The position numbers and the translations under genes were made by a program. DNA of 64,000 bases, taken from NCBI RefSeq assembly GCF_014648315.1, contig NZ_BMQW01000010.1, positions 62,001 through 126,000 of the forward strand. The letters run 5' to 3'. Under the pieces are notes generated by a model. It made no database searches. It saw only the letters and a program-made list of their open reading frames with translations, and was not told the origin of the DNA. Source of the DNA: Shewanella ulleungensis (lineage in GTDB: Bacteria; Pseudomonadota; Gammaproteobacteria; Enterobacterales; Shewanellaceae). Below are positions 50,503-59,073 of the stretch, piece after piece. Numbering within the stretch: the first letter of the stretch is position 1; each line of letters starts with the position of its first letter.

Positions 50503-51183
50503 TTATTTGTTCACTTCAATAATGACATGTTCGTTATTTATAGGGCTATCGAACAAAATCTTGTCTTGAAGCACTTTTAGTAGCACACCATAAGCCGGTA
50601 AGAATAAGCCTAAACTGACAATTAATTTAAAGCCATAATCCACCGTAGCGATTTCGGGCCAGTGAGTGGCCATAAACATGTCGCTAGATGCGTAGAAAGC
50701 CACACTAAAGAATACTAACGTATCGACAAAATTACCTATTAAGGTCGATGCCGCTGGAGCAACCCACCATGCCTTTGCTCGGCGCAATTTGGCAAATACG
50801 GTGATATCCATTAGCTGGCCAATCAAATAGGCTACAAAGCTAGCAAAGGCAATTCGAAATACAAAGCTGTTCCATTCTGCTAATGCTGAAAATGTTTGTA
50901 GCTGACCTTGATGAAATAGCACCCCCACTACATATGACACTAATAACGCAGGGATCATTGCCTTGAGAATAATGCTTCTGGCGGCTTGCTGGCCAAAAAT
51001 CCTCACCGTTAAGTCAGTGGCTAAATACACAAACGGAAAGCTAAATGCACCCCACGTTGTGTGGTAGCTAAACAGCTGAAAAGGTAATTGAACAAGGTAG
51101 TTACTTGCGCAAATAATTAAGATATGAAAACTGACTAATAGCATCAGTGCTCGGCGATATTTCGCCTGGGATAACTGCAACAT
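50503..51183 (-). CDS. yhhQ: Queuosine precursor transporter (VUT family)
   Basis: A 226-residue inner-membrane transporter of the COG1738/VUT family, importing 7-cyano-7-deazaguanine (preQ0) or preQ1 for queuosine tRNA modification. Six or so hydrophobic helices: ALMLLVSFHILIICASNYLV (~12-31), AFSFPFVYLATDLTVRIFG (~47-65), ALLVSYVVGVLF, FASFVAYLIGQLMDITVF and LIGNFVDTLVFFSVAFY. The FP-VYLATDLTVRIFG and GN-VDT motifs are characteristic. The leader carries a candidate preQ1-I riboswitch overlapping the ribosome binding site, which supports the assignment. Confidence 0.93.
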   Translation of the reverse strand: MLQLSQAKYRRALMLLVSFHILIICASNYLVQLPFQLFSYHTTWGAFSFPFVYLATDLTVRIFGQQAARSIILKAMIPALLVSYVVGVLFHQGQLQTFSALAEWNSFVFRIAFASFVAYLIGQLMDITVFAKLRRAKAWWVAPAASTLIGNFVDTLVFFSVAFYASSDMFMATHWPEIATVDYGFKLIVSLGLFLPAYGVLLKVLQDKILFDSPINNEHVIIEVNK

Positions 51184-51190
51184 ATTGTGG

Positions 51191-51229
51191 CCTTTTTAAT
51201 TGGGTTAGCGCGGGGTGAGGGAACCCGCT
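51191..51229 (-). promoter_or_regulatory. Candidate preQ1-I riboswitch in the yhhQ leader
   Basis: On the reverse strand, P1 GCGGG / CCCGC encloses the loop TTCCCTCAC. An A-rich tail, CTAACCCAATTAAAAAGG, follows. This is the compact H-type pseudoknot layout of preQ1-I aptamers (GG-TTC...ACC-CC, then A-tail whose AAGG pairs back to the loop). The AAGG is also the ribosome binding site, seven bases before the yhhQ ATG, so ligand binding would block translation. Confidence 0.7.
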
Positions 51230-51441
51230 ATTGATACGGTTAACAGTATTTATGTATGTCAGTTTAGCGACATATCGCTATAGAGCGGTTTCATAAATGA
51301 CTACTACAGAGAATATTATCATTATAGTTGTGTCGCTATGCGATCGCCTTTTAACTCGGTCAATCTAAGTGAAAAAGGGGCTGCAAACACGGGGGCGGGA
51401 TAATAGCATGGGTAATATTCAAGCGAAAGATTAAAGCGGTG

Positions 51442-52803
51442 TTAAAAGTCGATTAAAATAGACAGTACAGTGGCCAATTTGTTTTCTAATTCTTGCCATT
51501 CTGCCTGCGGATCTGAGCCTGCAACAATCCCAGCACCTGCAAATAAATTGATTCTGCGCGGTTCAATTAACGCACTGCGGATCGCCACTGAAAATTCAGA
51601 TTCATTACGATTAAAATAACCACAAGCCCCAGTGTACCAGCCTCTTGCATATCCTTCACGTTGACGAATAAAGCTCAATGCTGCTTCACGCGGTAATCCT
51701 CCCACAGCTGGCGTAGGGTGTAATGCGCGCAATAACTCAAAGTCACTGACTCCTGGTTGTAATTGAGCTCGAATCGAACGATGTAAATGTTGAATATGAT
51801 TTAATTTAAAAATTTTAGGTTGTTCATCCGCGCCAAGGTATTGGCTCAATGGTGTTAGTACATCGACAATATGCTGTCTTACTAGCTGATTTTCATGGCT
51901 GTTTTTAATGTCATCTAATAAGGCTTGAGCAAGCAAATTGTCTTCATCTGGGTTGAGTCCGCGCACAGTCGTACCTGCCAATGCTTCTGTAAATAGCTCT
52001 TGTTGGCGACGTAAATATAAACGCTCAGGCGAGCATGAAATAAACGCTCGCTCTGGACTAAACTGAAAACCAAACTGAAAACTGTTGGGGTTTCTACCTT
52101 GCCAACATGCTAATACTGTCCACGGTTCAATATCGTCACTGACATCAATTTGAGTATGGCGTGATAACACCACTTTTGGTGTTGTGCGATTAAACTTTTC
52201 TTGAGTGACTTGTTCAACTAACTCTTTCCAACGTTCATAACGGGGTAAATCACTGCGACCCATTAACGTCATTTTGTTTGGTGGTGACAACGGTTTCGGT
52301 TTATTAATTTGCTCAATAGCAGTCAATGCTGCTTGTATTTCTTGTTGCGGATCGGTGTTTTCAAAATTAAGGTTTACCAGTATTCTGAGCTTATTACCTG
52401 TTCGACGTAATTCTATTCTTGGTAACACAAAGTGTGCTCTGCCAAACTCTGGCCAGCTTTCTACTGTGCGGTCAAAGGCGAGGCCACCATAATAGCGAAT
52501 GTCTTGTTGGTTAGTTTTATTACGTTGTTGTTGATAAATTTGTGCCAAAACACTGTCGTCGACTTGGTCTTCAAAAAAGAAGCTTTTACAAGCACCAATC
52601 GCGGCGACATCTTCATCTCGGTCTCTACCGTGCCAATAAATTTTAGGAAATTGAGTTTGTGCAGCTAACCAAGAGAGTAAAGGCAAAGCGGGAGCTTCTA
52701 CAGATAATTGAATAATGGATTCACGTGCAGGCACTTTACTAAGCTGGTTAAGCTTAGTAATCAGTTCATTAAATTGTGATGAAAAGAAGTGACCCAAGAA
52801 CAA
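51442..52803 (-). CDS. menF: Isochorismate synthase (menaquinone pathway)
   Basis: Chorismate-utilising enzyme of 453 residues, first step towards menaquinone. The N-terminal half is variable. The conserved catalytic half (~200-453) reads KVVLSRHTQIDV, PERAFISCSPERLYLRRQQEL, TEALAGTTVRGLNPDED and LHRSIRAQLQPGVSDFELL. Then come LHPTPAVGGLPREAAL and GWYTGACGYFNRNESEFSVAIRSAL. The absence of siderophore genes nearby and the overall pattern favour MenF over EntC, but the two are close. The gene is alone on its strand, its stop ~210 bp from yhhQ. Confidence 0.87.
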   Translation of the reverse strand: MFLGHFFSSQFNELITKLNQLSKVPARESIIQLSVEAPALPLLSWLAAQTQFPKIYWHGRDRDEDVAAIGACKSFFFEDQVDDSVLAQIYQQQRNKTNQQDIRYYGGLAFDRTVESWPEFGRAHFVLPRIELRRTGNKLRILVNLNFENTDPQQEIQAALTAIEQINKPKPLSPPNKMTLMGRSDLPRYERWKELVEQVTQEKFNRTTPKVVLSRHTQIDVSDDIEPWTVLACWQGRNPNSFQFGFQFSPERAFISCSPERLYLRRQQELFTEALAGTTVRGLNPDEDNLLAQALLDDIKNSHENQLVRQHIVDVLTPLSQYLGADEQPKIFKLNHIQHLHRSIRAQLQPGVSDFELLRALHPTPAVGGLPREAALSFIRQREGYARGWYTGACGYFNRNESEFSVAIRSALIEPRRINLFAGAGIVAGSDPQAEWQELENKLATVLSILIDF

Positions 52804-53205
52804 TACCTCACGTATAAATACAACAGAGTTAAGGTAATAAAGCGATTAAATACTGTCAATTAGCAAGGTTAAATCGTGTGATCTGAATTGCTAATATAAT
52901 CACTCTGACGACTCGAAAGCAGCATATTGTGTCTTGGCGCATTGAAAAATACGCTTCTTATTTTTGTAAGCGCTTACTATTAAATTGGTGGTGATAGTTT
53001 ATTTGCTAAAATCGACAGGTAATAACTAACATAACAATTGTTTATTCCTATGGGTGATGTATAAACATAAGTCACAATAATACGGTGACCAAAAGGCTAT
53101 ACTGACGAAAATCGATAGAATAATGGACTAAGATAGTTCAAAATAGTAACGATTATTATGTGAGCTAGATCTCAATTTAAGTTTTTCTTCCCGGAGTACG
53201 TGTAC
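52804..53205. other. Divergent intergenic region, menF / HD-GYP
   Basis: A ~400-bp AT-rich spacer with both promoters. GGAG at 53192-53195 is the ribosome binding site for the HD-GYP gene. I see no terminator, repeat or recognisable sRNA here. Confidence 0.4.
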
Positions 53206-54399
53206 ATGAGTGGTTCAGTTGAATCAAGCAATGTCATTAAGATCCCTGTTGATAAACTTGCCCTTGGCATGTTTGTTACGGCTATAGATCGTCAACAAAA
53301 CAAAGTCGACATTCGCAACCCTGGTCAAATCAAACATCGCGACGCAATTGTTAAACTCAAAAAGAACAATATCGCTGTGGTATGGGTCGATGTTGAGCGG
53401 TCGTCAGATACTTGTGGATTAAAAAAAGGTGATCGTTCTAACGCACCAGCTAACCCGTTAGCGCGTAAAGCAACGGTGACTCGCGATGGGCAACAGGCAC
53501 AAGCTAAAAAGTTACTTGCCGAAGCTAAAGGTTTGATCAAAAAAGTGATGTCTGAAACCTTCGAAGGTAAACCTATCGAAGTGGGTCAATTTGAAGACGT
53601 TGCCGACAAAATGATTGAGTCGGTAATGGACGATGCAGACGCATTTAAATGTATTTCAGCATTACGCACTAAAGATGCCTACCTCCTTGAGCACTCAATT
53701 AACGTCGCATTTTTACTGGTGACGTTTGGTAAGCACTTAGGGCTTGAACGTGAATTGCTTAAACAAATGGCTGTCGGCGGTATTTTACATGATATCGGTA
53801 AAATTAAAGTCGATAACGAAGTACTGCATAAACCTGGCCGGTTAACGCCTGAAGAGTTCGAGCACATGAAGTTGCATCAAGTCTATGCCGCTGAAATTAT
53901 GCGCGAGACCGAAGGGTTGTCGCAAGTGAGTAAAGATGTGTGCTTAATGCATCATGAAAAGCTTGACGGTAAAGGCTATCCTCATGGGCTCACCGCAGAG
54001 CAAATTCCTCAACATGGTCGCATGAGCTGTATTGTAGATATATTCGATGCGCTAACCGCAACTCGCTGCTACAAAGAAGCCATGAGTCCTGCGGCAGCCT
54101 TTAAAATTTTGCTCAGTCTGACGCCGTTTCATTTAGACCAAAAACTGGTTTATGAGTTTATCCGTTGTGTGGGTATTTACCCTGTAGGTTCGCTTGTGCA
54201 GCTGTCTGATGAACGTGTCGGTATTGTTTGGGACTCAAAAGGGCGTGATGCTTTACACCCAATTGTAAAATGCTTTTATTCGTTAAAGCATAAGCGCTAT
54301 ACCGAAGTGACTATGGTTGATTTACATAAAGCAGAATTGAATATTGAACGTGGTGTATCACCTGGAGCGCTAGAGGTCGACCCAACGCCATTTTATTAA
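53206..54399 (+). CDS. HD-GYP cyclic di-GMP phosphodiesterase (DUF3391)
   Basis: A 397-residue probable c-di-GMP phosphodiesterase. The N-terminal ~130 residues form a DUF3391 region (KIPVDKLALGMFVTAIDR). The HD-GYP domain (~150-330) shows the opening helix EHSINVAFLLVTFGKHLGLE, the HD metal motif GGILHDIGKIKVDNEVL, LHQVYAAEIM, VCLMHHEKLDGKGYPHGL (GYP motif) and DIFDALTATRCYKEAMSP. The metal-binding HD and GYP residues are complete, so it should be active. It is soluble, with no membrane segment. Start: ATG 53206 has the ribosome binding site GGAG at proper spacing; the GTG 53200 would be too close. Confidence 0.93.
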   Translation: MSGSVESSNVIKIPVDKLALGMFVTAIDRQQNKVDIRNPGQIKHRDAIVKLKKNNIAVVWVDVERSSDTCGLKKGDRSNAPANPLARKATVTRDGQQAQAKKLLAEAKGLIKKVMSETFEGKPIEVGQFEDVADKMIESVMDDADAFKCISALRTKDAYLLEHSINVAFLLVTFGKHLGLERELLKQMAVGGILHDIGKIKVDNEVLHKPGRLTPEEFEHMKLHQVYAAEIMRETEGLSQVSKDVCLMHHEKLDGKGYPHGLTAEQIPQHGRMSCIVDIFDALTATRCYKEAMSPAAAFKILLSLTPFHLDQKLVYEFIRCVGIYPVGSLVQLSDERVGIVWDSKGRDALHPIVKCFYSLKHKRYTEVTMVDLHKAELNIERGVSPGALEVDPTPFY

Positions 54400-54462
54400 G
54401 CCAGAAACTGACATCGCAACAAATGAGTATTGCTGCGATGTGCTGCTCATTGAACGGTTTAT

Positions 54463-54894
54463 TTAATGATAGGTAATATCTTGATACATTGGCGCGAGTT
54501 TAGCGAGTAACGCATTTCGAGCGCTAATAGATACATTTTGCTGTTTTAGGGCACTAATTAAATGACCCACTACGGCATCAAAATCGGCTTGGCTAATGTG
54601 TAAACCAATATGTGCATCAAACATTGATGCACCTTCATAATGACAGCCACCTCCACTTACCTCACATAAATGTTCAATTAAACGTTGGCGGAATATGTCG
54701 ATGTCGGTGTGGGCAAAATGATTAACTATGCGCTTATCTTGTGACAGGTTTAGTAAAAAATCATCAGTAATTTGGCTAATTCCGGCATTGCCGCCTAGTT
54801 GTTCATACAAGGTTGTCGGTTGATTGGCGCAGCCTGAACTGACCAACAGTAAACCAACGAATAAACCGATAAAATAGCGCTTGGTATTGAGCAT
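54463..54894 (-). CDS. Lipoprotein truncated haemoglobin (group I)
   Basis: A 143-residue protein. Residues 1-23 form a signal ending LLVSSGC, placing lipidated Cys at ~22. The rest is a group I truncated haemoglobin: TLYEQLGGNAGISQITDDFL (~28-47), RIVNHFAHTDIDIFRQRL (~56-73), the proximal His region ASMFDAHIGLHISQADFDAV (His ~96) and a C-terminal helix. Haem binding is expected. A globin on a lipid anchor on the outer side of the membrane is unusual and suggests O2 or NO handling in the periplasm. It is last of the overlapping four-gene operon; its start overlaps the DUF3034 stop by one base. Confidence 0.88.
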   Translation of the reverse strand: MLNTKRYFIGLFVGLLLVSSGCANQPTTLYEQLGGNAGISQITDDFLLNLSQDKRIVNHFAHTDIDIFRQRLIEHLCEVSGGGCHYEGASMFDAHIGLHISQADFDAVVGHLISALKQQNVSISARNALLAKLAPMYQDITYH

Positions 54895-55736
54895 TATAAT
54901 GTCCCCTCAATCGATAAATACCAGCCATTTTGTTGCTCAAAACCTGCGATACTGCCTAAGTCGGCGTACGCACCCACAAGAGATAAGTGTTTATTGATAA
55001 ACCAGGCTGCAAAAATATCCTGCCAGTCATCTTCTTTGGCAAAACCGAGTTGGTTAGGTTTTTGTTTGTATTCATAACCTACGGCAAAGTTGTCGGTTAA
55101 CAGCAACGCAATAGAAGCTTCCGCTTGCAGGTGATAATCATTGTCTGCAGCCGTGCCAAAACCCAGTAATCCGGTTTGGTTAGCCTTAGTGGCTCTGAGG
55201 GTTAAATTAGTCACTAGGTTACGTCCAGCAATGGCATCAAAATAAACTTTACTGGCCGCAAGGTAGATATCTAACCCCCAATCATTGCGCGCTCCCACAG
55301 CTTGTGGAATGGCAAAATCATCAACGCGTTTGTATTGCATGCCTAGGCTTATTTGCGGCAAGCTGCTGTATAGTAATTCGCCAACAAGTTTGTATTTAAT
55401 ACCAATAATATCTTGGCCAAGCTTGCCACCCATGGTGTCGAGATCAAAAGTCTGCTTGGCTAAGCTTAATTCAAATCGATTATCAATACTCAGTGATGCC
55501 CCAACGGCATGTAACGTAAAATCATCAACAGATACTTGGGTACTCATTGCTGTTACTGACCATTGATCTGAGCTGGCATAACCATTGATTACTGCCCATG
55601 GCACAATTCCACCTCCAGCAGCACCTTCAATGGTAGTAGCGCCACCAGTGGCAATGACTTTGCTGGTATCAGCATTCACCGGCTGGCTTATGCTCGCCAC
55701 GATAAGCAGGCTAATTATTAATATATTTCGAAACAT
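54894..55736 (-). CDS. DUF3034 outer-membrane protein
   Basis: A 280-residue protein with signal peptide ~1-22 (IISLLIVASISQPVNA). The Gly-rich opening TSKVIATGGATTIEGAAGGG is typical of DUF3034. Alternating hydrophobic strands follow (RFELSLAKQTFDLDTMGGKL, GIKYKLVGELLYSSLPQISLG, YHLQAEASIALLLTDNFAVGYEYKQKP), then a final GWYLSIEGTL strand. It should be a small beta-barrel in the outer membrane. Function of DUF3034 is unknown. Its start codon overlaps the stop of the GGDEF/EAL gene by one base, and it is in turn coupled to the globin gene. Confidence 0.87.
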   Translation of the reverse strand: MFRNILIISLLIVASISQPVNADTSKVIATGGATTIEGAAGGGIVPWAVINGYASSDQWSVTAMSTQVSVDDFTLHAVGASLSIDNRFELSLAKQTFDLDTMGGKLGQDIIGIKYKLVGELLYSSLPQISLGMQYKRVDDFAIPQAVGARNDWGLDIYLAASKVYFDAIAGRNLVTNLTLRATKANQTGLLGFGTAADNDYHLQAEASIALLLTDNFAVGYEYKQKPNQLGFAKEDDWQDIFAAWFINKHLSLVGAYADLGSIAGFEQQNGWYLSIEGTL

Positions 55737-58063
55737 TAATTCACCGTATCTGTGAGTGTAGCGGTCAGATTAACCTGATTAAATTGGCTAAACCATATTG
55801 CAAAATCATCAGCTTTAAGCGGTTTTGAATACACATAACCTTGTACGATATCGCAATCGAGTCGACGTAAAATGTCGATACCCTCTGTAGACTCAACCCC
55901 TTCTGCAACAACTGACAAATTAAGCCCTTTAATGAGTCGAATACTCGTGTCGACAATCATTAAATCCGTTGCATCAGTATGAATATCTTTAATAAAGCTA
56001 CGGTCAATTTTAACTTCATTGACGGGCAACAGCTTTAAATAGGCCAGTGACGAATGCCCTGTACCAAAGTCATCAATGGCGATGGCGATGCCAATACCTT
56101 TAAATTGCTGCAATACGGCGATAACCGTTTGAGCGTCCTTCATCACCGCACCTTCTGTCACCTCTATCGACAGTGCTTCAATAGGTAAATCATGGTCGGC
56201 CAACAACTGTTTAATATCTTGAGGCAGTTGGGCATTGGTGAGATCGTGAGCCGATAAATTAATCGCTACTTTTAACTCAATCCCCTGAGCTTTCCATTGG
56301 GCTAATTGCTTAACTGTGGCGTTAAGCACCCAGTCACTGATCATCGAAATATTGCCGGAATTCTCAGCTAAACGAATAAATTCATCTGGTGGAATAAAAC
56401 CGAGTTGCGGATGTAACCAACGAATTAATGTCTCGGCGCTGTTGCAAAGATTATTATGGATATCAACTTTAGGTTGAAACACTAAATGCAGCTGACCTTG
56501 GCTAATGGCAATCGGCAAATCGCGAATAATCATTAACTCGCGAAGGTACCGCTCGTCCTCGCCTTGCAAATAAGTGGCAATGGCTAACGATTCAATACGT
56601 GCTTGATTTAATGCTATTTCAGCGTGGCGTATTAACTTGTCGATATCATTGTGATCATAGTCTGTGCTTAACTCAACAAGCCCAACACGCACATTCACGC
56701 TGATTTTAGAGCCTTCAATATCATAAGGTTTGGTTAGTTGCTGTAAATATAGTTCGAGTTGTTCACGGCTAATACCGGGTTGAAATAACAATAAAAATGA
56801 GTCGCCATCTAAACGTGAGATTAACGCTGCCGTCGGTGATAAGCTTTCTAACCTGCTTGCAAACAGCATGAGTAAGTTGTCGGCATTGGCAAAGCCAATA
56901 ATATTATTTAAATGGCGAAAGTTTTTAATGTCTATCATCGCGATGCAACCATGCATTTGCTTCAACAGCAGGCCGAGTTGTTGTTTTGCCGCAACACGGT
57001 TATATAAACCTGTTAAGTTGTCATGTTGTGATTGATAGACTAAATCATGTTCGCGAGCCTCGATATTTTCACGCATTACCGACAAGGTATTGGCTAATAC
57101 TTGCAGTTCTGCTGGCGCTCCAATAATCGGTTGTGGCTTTTCGCCTTGGCCGACTTTACGAGCATAATTTACTAGTGCATAAATTGGGCGAGTAAGCCCG
57201 CCGGCAAACCAGGCGGCTATTAAGAATGCTAATAAACAGGTGATCGCAAATATCACCAACATATTATTTCGCAGCGCATCGTAACTTTGTTGCCATTTTT
57301 CATTTGACTGGTGCAACACAGCCCATTGATGGCCACTGTTTTTATCGAGGGCAATAGCAGTTGATAAATACTCGTTTACAATGGTGTCACTAACGGCATC
57401 CGCGTTTTGCATTATTTGAGTCATATTGGCCAGCACTTGTTGCTGAAGAGATTCGGGCAACGTTGACACAATATCCACTCTGCCGGATTGGTTAATAAAA
57501 CTAATATCAATACCCGTAATGGTTTTGGCTTGGTTAGCCACAACTTTATCCATGGTAAAGCCCATGCCCACCCAAGCAATTAATGTTGGGGCTTTTACTG
57601 GCTGTAGCACAAACTGGTAGCTATTGTGGTCAACATTAAAGATATCGAAACTGGTAGAACGATTTTTGGTTAAGGCAAACAACTCATCAATATTTTCTGG
57701 TGTAAGTCCAGGTAAACTCGATGACAGTAATTTACCCTTTGGCGACAATAAAATAACCGCATTGGCATTAATCCGTCTACCGTGATTGGCTAATACAGAT
57801 GATATGGTGTCTTGTTCGCCCGTTGCAACGGCGCGTTTAAAACCAAAGTCAGCGCTCAATAAAGACAAACTCTGGCTGAGCTGTTCGCTCCGATTTGACA
57901 ACATTTCAACAAAGATATTTGAACCAATATTGAGATTTTGAGTTTGTTGTTGGCGGTAGTCTCGTTGAGTTGCGGTCAGCACAAACAGCGCCGTTGTTAA
58001 CTGCATTAGCGTTAATATAAGTAAAAAAGCAATAATCAACCGACTACGGAAACTATTTGGCAT
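55736..58063 (-). CDS. Membrane GGDEF/EAL protein
   Basis: A 775-residue c-di-GMP signalling protein. Transmembrane helix 1 ~8-28, periplasmic Cache-type sensor ~30-270, transmembrane helix 2 ~272-292 (LVIFAITCLLAFLIAAWFAG), a HAMP-like linker, GGDEF domain ~345-500 and EAL domain ~515-760. The GGDEF signature is replaced by LDGDSF, so cyclase activity is doubtful. The EAL motif reads ETL in LCNSAETLIRWLHP, while AINLSAHDL, SIEVTEGAVMKD, IAIDDFGTGHSSLAYLK, KIDRSFIKDI and VAEGVES are intact. It is thus probably a phosphodiesterase. It overlaps the upstream cupredoxin-like gene by 11 bases. Confidence 0.9.
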   Translation of the reverse strand: MPNSFRSRLIIAFLLILTLMQLTTALFVLTATQRDYRQQQTQNLNIGSNIFVEMLSNRSEQLSQSLSLLSADFGFKRAVATGEQDTISSVLANHGRRINANAVILLSPKGKLLSSSLPGLTPENIDELFALTKNRSTSFDIFNVDHNSYQFVLQPVKAPTLIAWVGMGFTMDKVVANQAKTITGIDISFINQSGRVDIVSTLPESLQQQVLANMTQIMQNADAVSDTIVNEYLSTAIALDKNSGHQWAVLHQSNEKWQQSYDALRNNMLVIFAITCLLAFLIAAWFAGGLTRPIYALVNYARKVGQGEKPQPIIGAPAELQVLANTLSVMRENIEAREHDLVYQSQHDNLTGLYNRVAAKQQLGLLLKQMHGCIAMIDIKNFRHLNNIIGFANADNLLMLFASRLESLSPTAALISRLDGDSFLLLFQPGISREQLELYLQQLTKPYDIEGSKISVNVRVGLVELSTDYDHNDIDKLIRHAEIALNQARIESLAIATYLQGEDERYLRELMIIRDLPIAISQGQLHLVFQPKVDIHNNLCNSAETLIRWLHPQLGFIPPDEFIRLAENSGNISMISDWVLNATVKQLAQWKAQGIELKVAINLSAHDLTNAQLPQDIKQLLADHDLPIEALSIEVTEGAVMKDAQTVIAVLQQFKGIGIAIAIDDFGTGHSSLAYLKLLPVNEVKIDRSFIKDIHTDATDLMIVDTSIRLIKGLNLSVVAEGVESTEGIDILRRLDCDIVQGYVYSKPLKADDFAIWFSQFNQVNLTATLTDTVN

Positions 58064-58730
58064 GTTGCCCTACGTGTGAACTGGCATTGAAATTAGCGCC
58101 AAAGCCGCTAGGCGGTGAAGACGGTTTATCTTGTCTATCAACATCTAATGTTATTGCTACAGAACTACTCGATTCATTAATGGTAACTGTAGTTGGAGTT
58201 GCTTGAGTATTTTGCCAAGGATGCCAAAGCTCAACGGTATATTCGCCTGTTGGTAAATCAGTAATATGGGTCACTCCCTTGTCATCAGTTGAAGCAAAAT
58301 ATGGGCTTTTTGCCACATAAATAAAGGCTTGCATATAGTCGTGAATATTACAGCCAATAGCCACTAAGCCTGGTTGGTCAAATAAAATGGGCGACTCAGT
58401 CTTGCCAACATATAGTTTCAATTCAAATTGCTTGGCTTCAGAAAAAGAATAAACATGATGTCGAGTGCGGTCTAAATTAGGGAAGTCGACTTTAGCGCCT
58501 TGAGGTACCGCGAGTACAAACGGTGAGAAAATGCGGTTTTGTTGTCGCATTTCATAATGCTGAGGTGCTTTAGGGGGTAATTCTGTTGCTTTAATAGGGG
58601 TTAATTCTACAACGGCATCACCTAATGCAATGCCTTGAGTGTCGGTGATGGTTACCGTTAAAGAGGCAGCATTTAGCGAGGAGCAAACTAAATAAGATAA
58701 ACACAATAAACAGTAAGTGAGTCGAGTCAT
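58053..58730 (-). CDS. Cupredoxin-like periplasmic protein
   Basis: A 225-residue exported protein (signal ~1-21, CLSYLVCSSLNA). A carboxypeptidase-regulatory/Ig-like start (LTVTITDTQGIALGDAVVEL) leads into a plastocyanin-like domain: PQGAKVDFPNLDRTRHHVYSFS, with His ligand ~92, and VAIGCNIHDYMQAFIYVAKSP (Cys ~128, His ~131, Met ~134). That is the H...C..H..M type 1 copper pattern. The end is Pro/Ser-rich. It resembles proteins labelled methylamine utilisation proteins, but no mau genes are nearby. First gene of the four-gene operon; a copper-based redox role upstream of the sensor is an inference. Confidence 0.83.
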   Translation of the reverse strand: MTRLTYCLLCLSYLVCSSLNAASLTVTITDTQGIALGDAVVELTPIKATELPPKAPQHYEMRQQNRIFSPFVLAVPQGAKVDFPNLDRTRHHVYSFSEAKQFELKLYVGKTESPILFDQPGLVAIGCNIHDYMQAFIYVAKSPYFASTDDKGVTHITDLPTGEYTVELWHPWQNTQATPTTVTINESSSSVAITLDVDRQDKPSSPPSGFGANFNASSHVGQHAK

Positions 58731-59006
58731 TGGTCTTTATTCGCCTTCTTGGTATGCAAGTAACATAAAAGTTAACTCTGTAAGCTTGTGCCCATCATAA
58801 CTCACAATATTGGTAAATACGTCATTCCTAGCTGGGCTAAGGTTGCTTATTACGGACGATATTAGTTAATAACATAAATGTCTGTAACCATTTGATTACA
58901 ATTAACACTATAACAATAAAGCCAACGTTTCTATCAGTTTAGTTTATTTAACGTAAAGGTTGTGTGCGAGGGTGAAACAAATTGAGTTGTAATGGGCTAA
59001 AACGTT
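58731..59006. other. Intergenic region before the divergent operons
   Basis: Holds the promoter of the cupredoxin-led operon. I looked for a sigma-54 element on the reverse strand and for FNR-type dyads and found none convincing. Confidence 0.4.
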
Positions 59007-59036
59007 ATTGAGATGATTATTGAGATGATTATTGAG
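59007..59036 (+). repeat. 2.5 tandem copies of ATTGAGATGATT
   Basis: Two full 12-bp units and a half unit stand directly before the dyad at 59037-59052, ~40 bp upstream of the activator start. Confidence 0.8.
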
Positions 59037-59052
59037 TCGCGATATTTCGTGA
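59037..59052. promoter_or_regulatory. Candidate autoregulatory site of the PAS activator
   Basis: TCGCGATATTTCGTGA is a dyad (TCRCGA-N4-TCGTGA) sharing the CGATATWTC core with the inverted repeat at 60575-60606, just 22 bp before the activator ATG. Confidence 0.45.
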
Positions 59053-59073
59053 TTTAGTTATACTTGCGTCATA

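Noticed and set aside
51311..51330. Possible Fur box upstream of yhhQ
   Set aside because: Only the ATCATTAT half fits the consensus and the other half does not. yhhQ has no iron link.
58731..59006. Sigma-54 promoter for the cupredoxin-led operon
   Set aside because: No GG-N10-GC pair was found on the reverse strand, so the adjacent activator cannot be linked to this operon from sequence.
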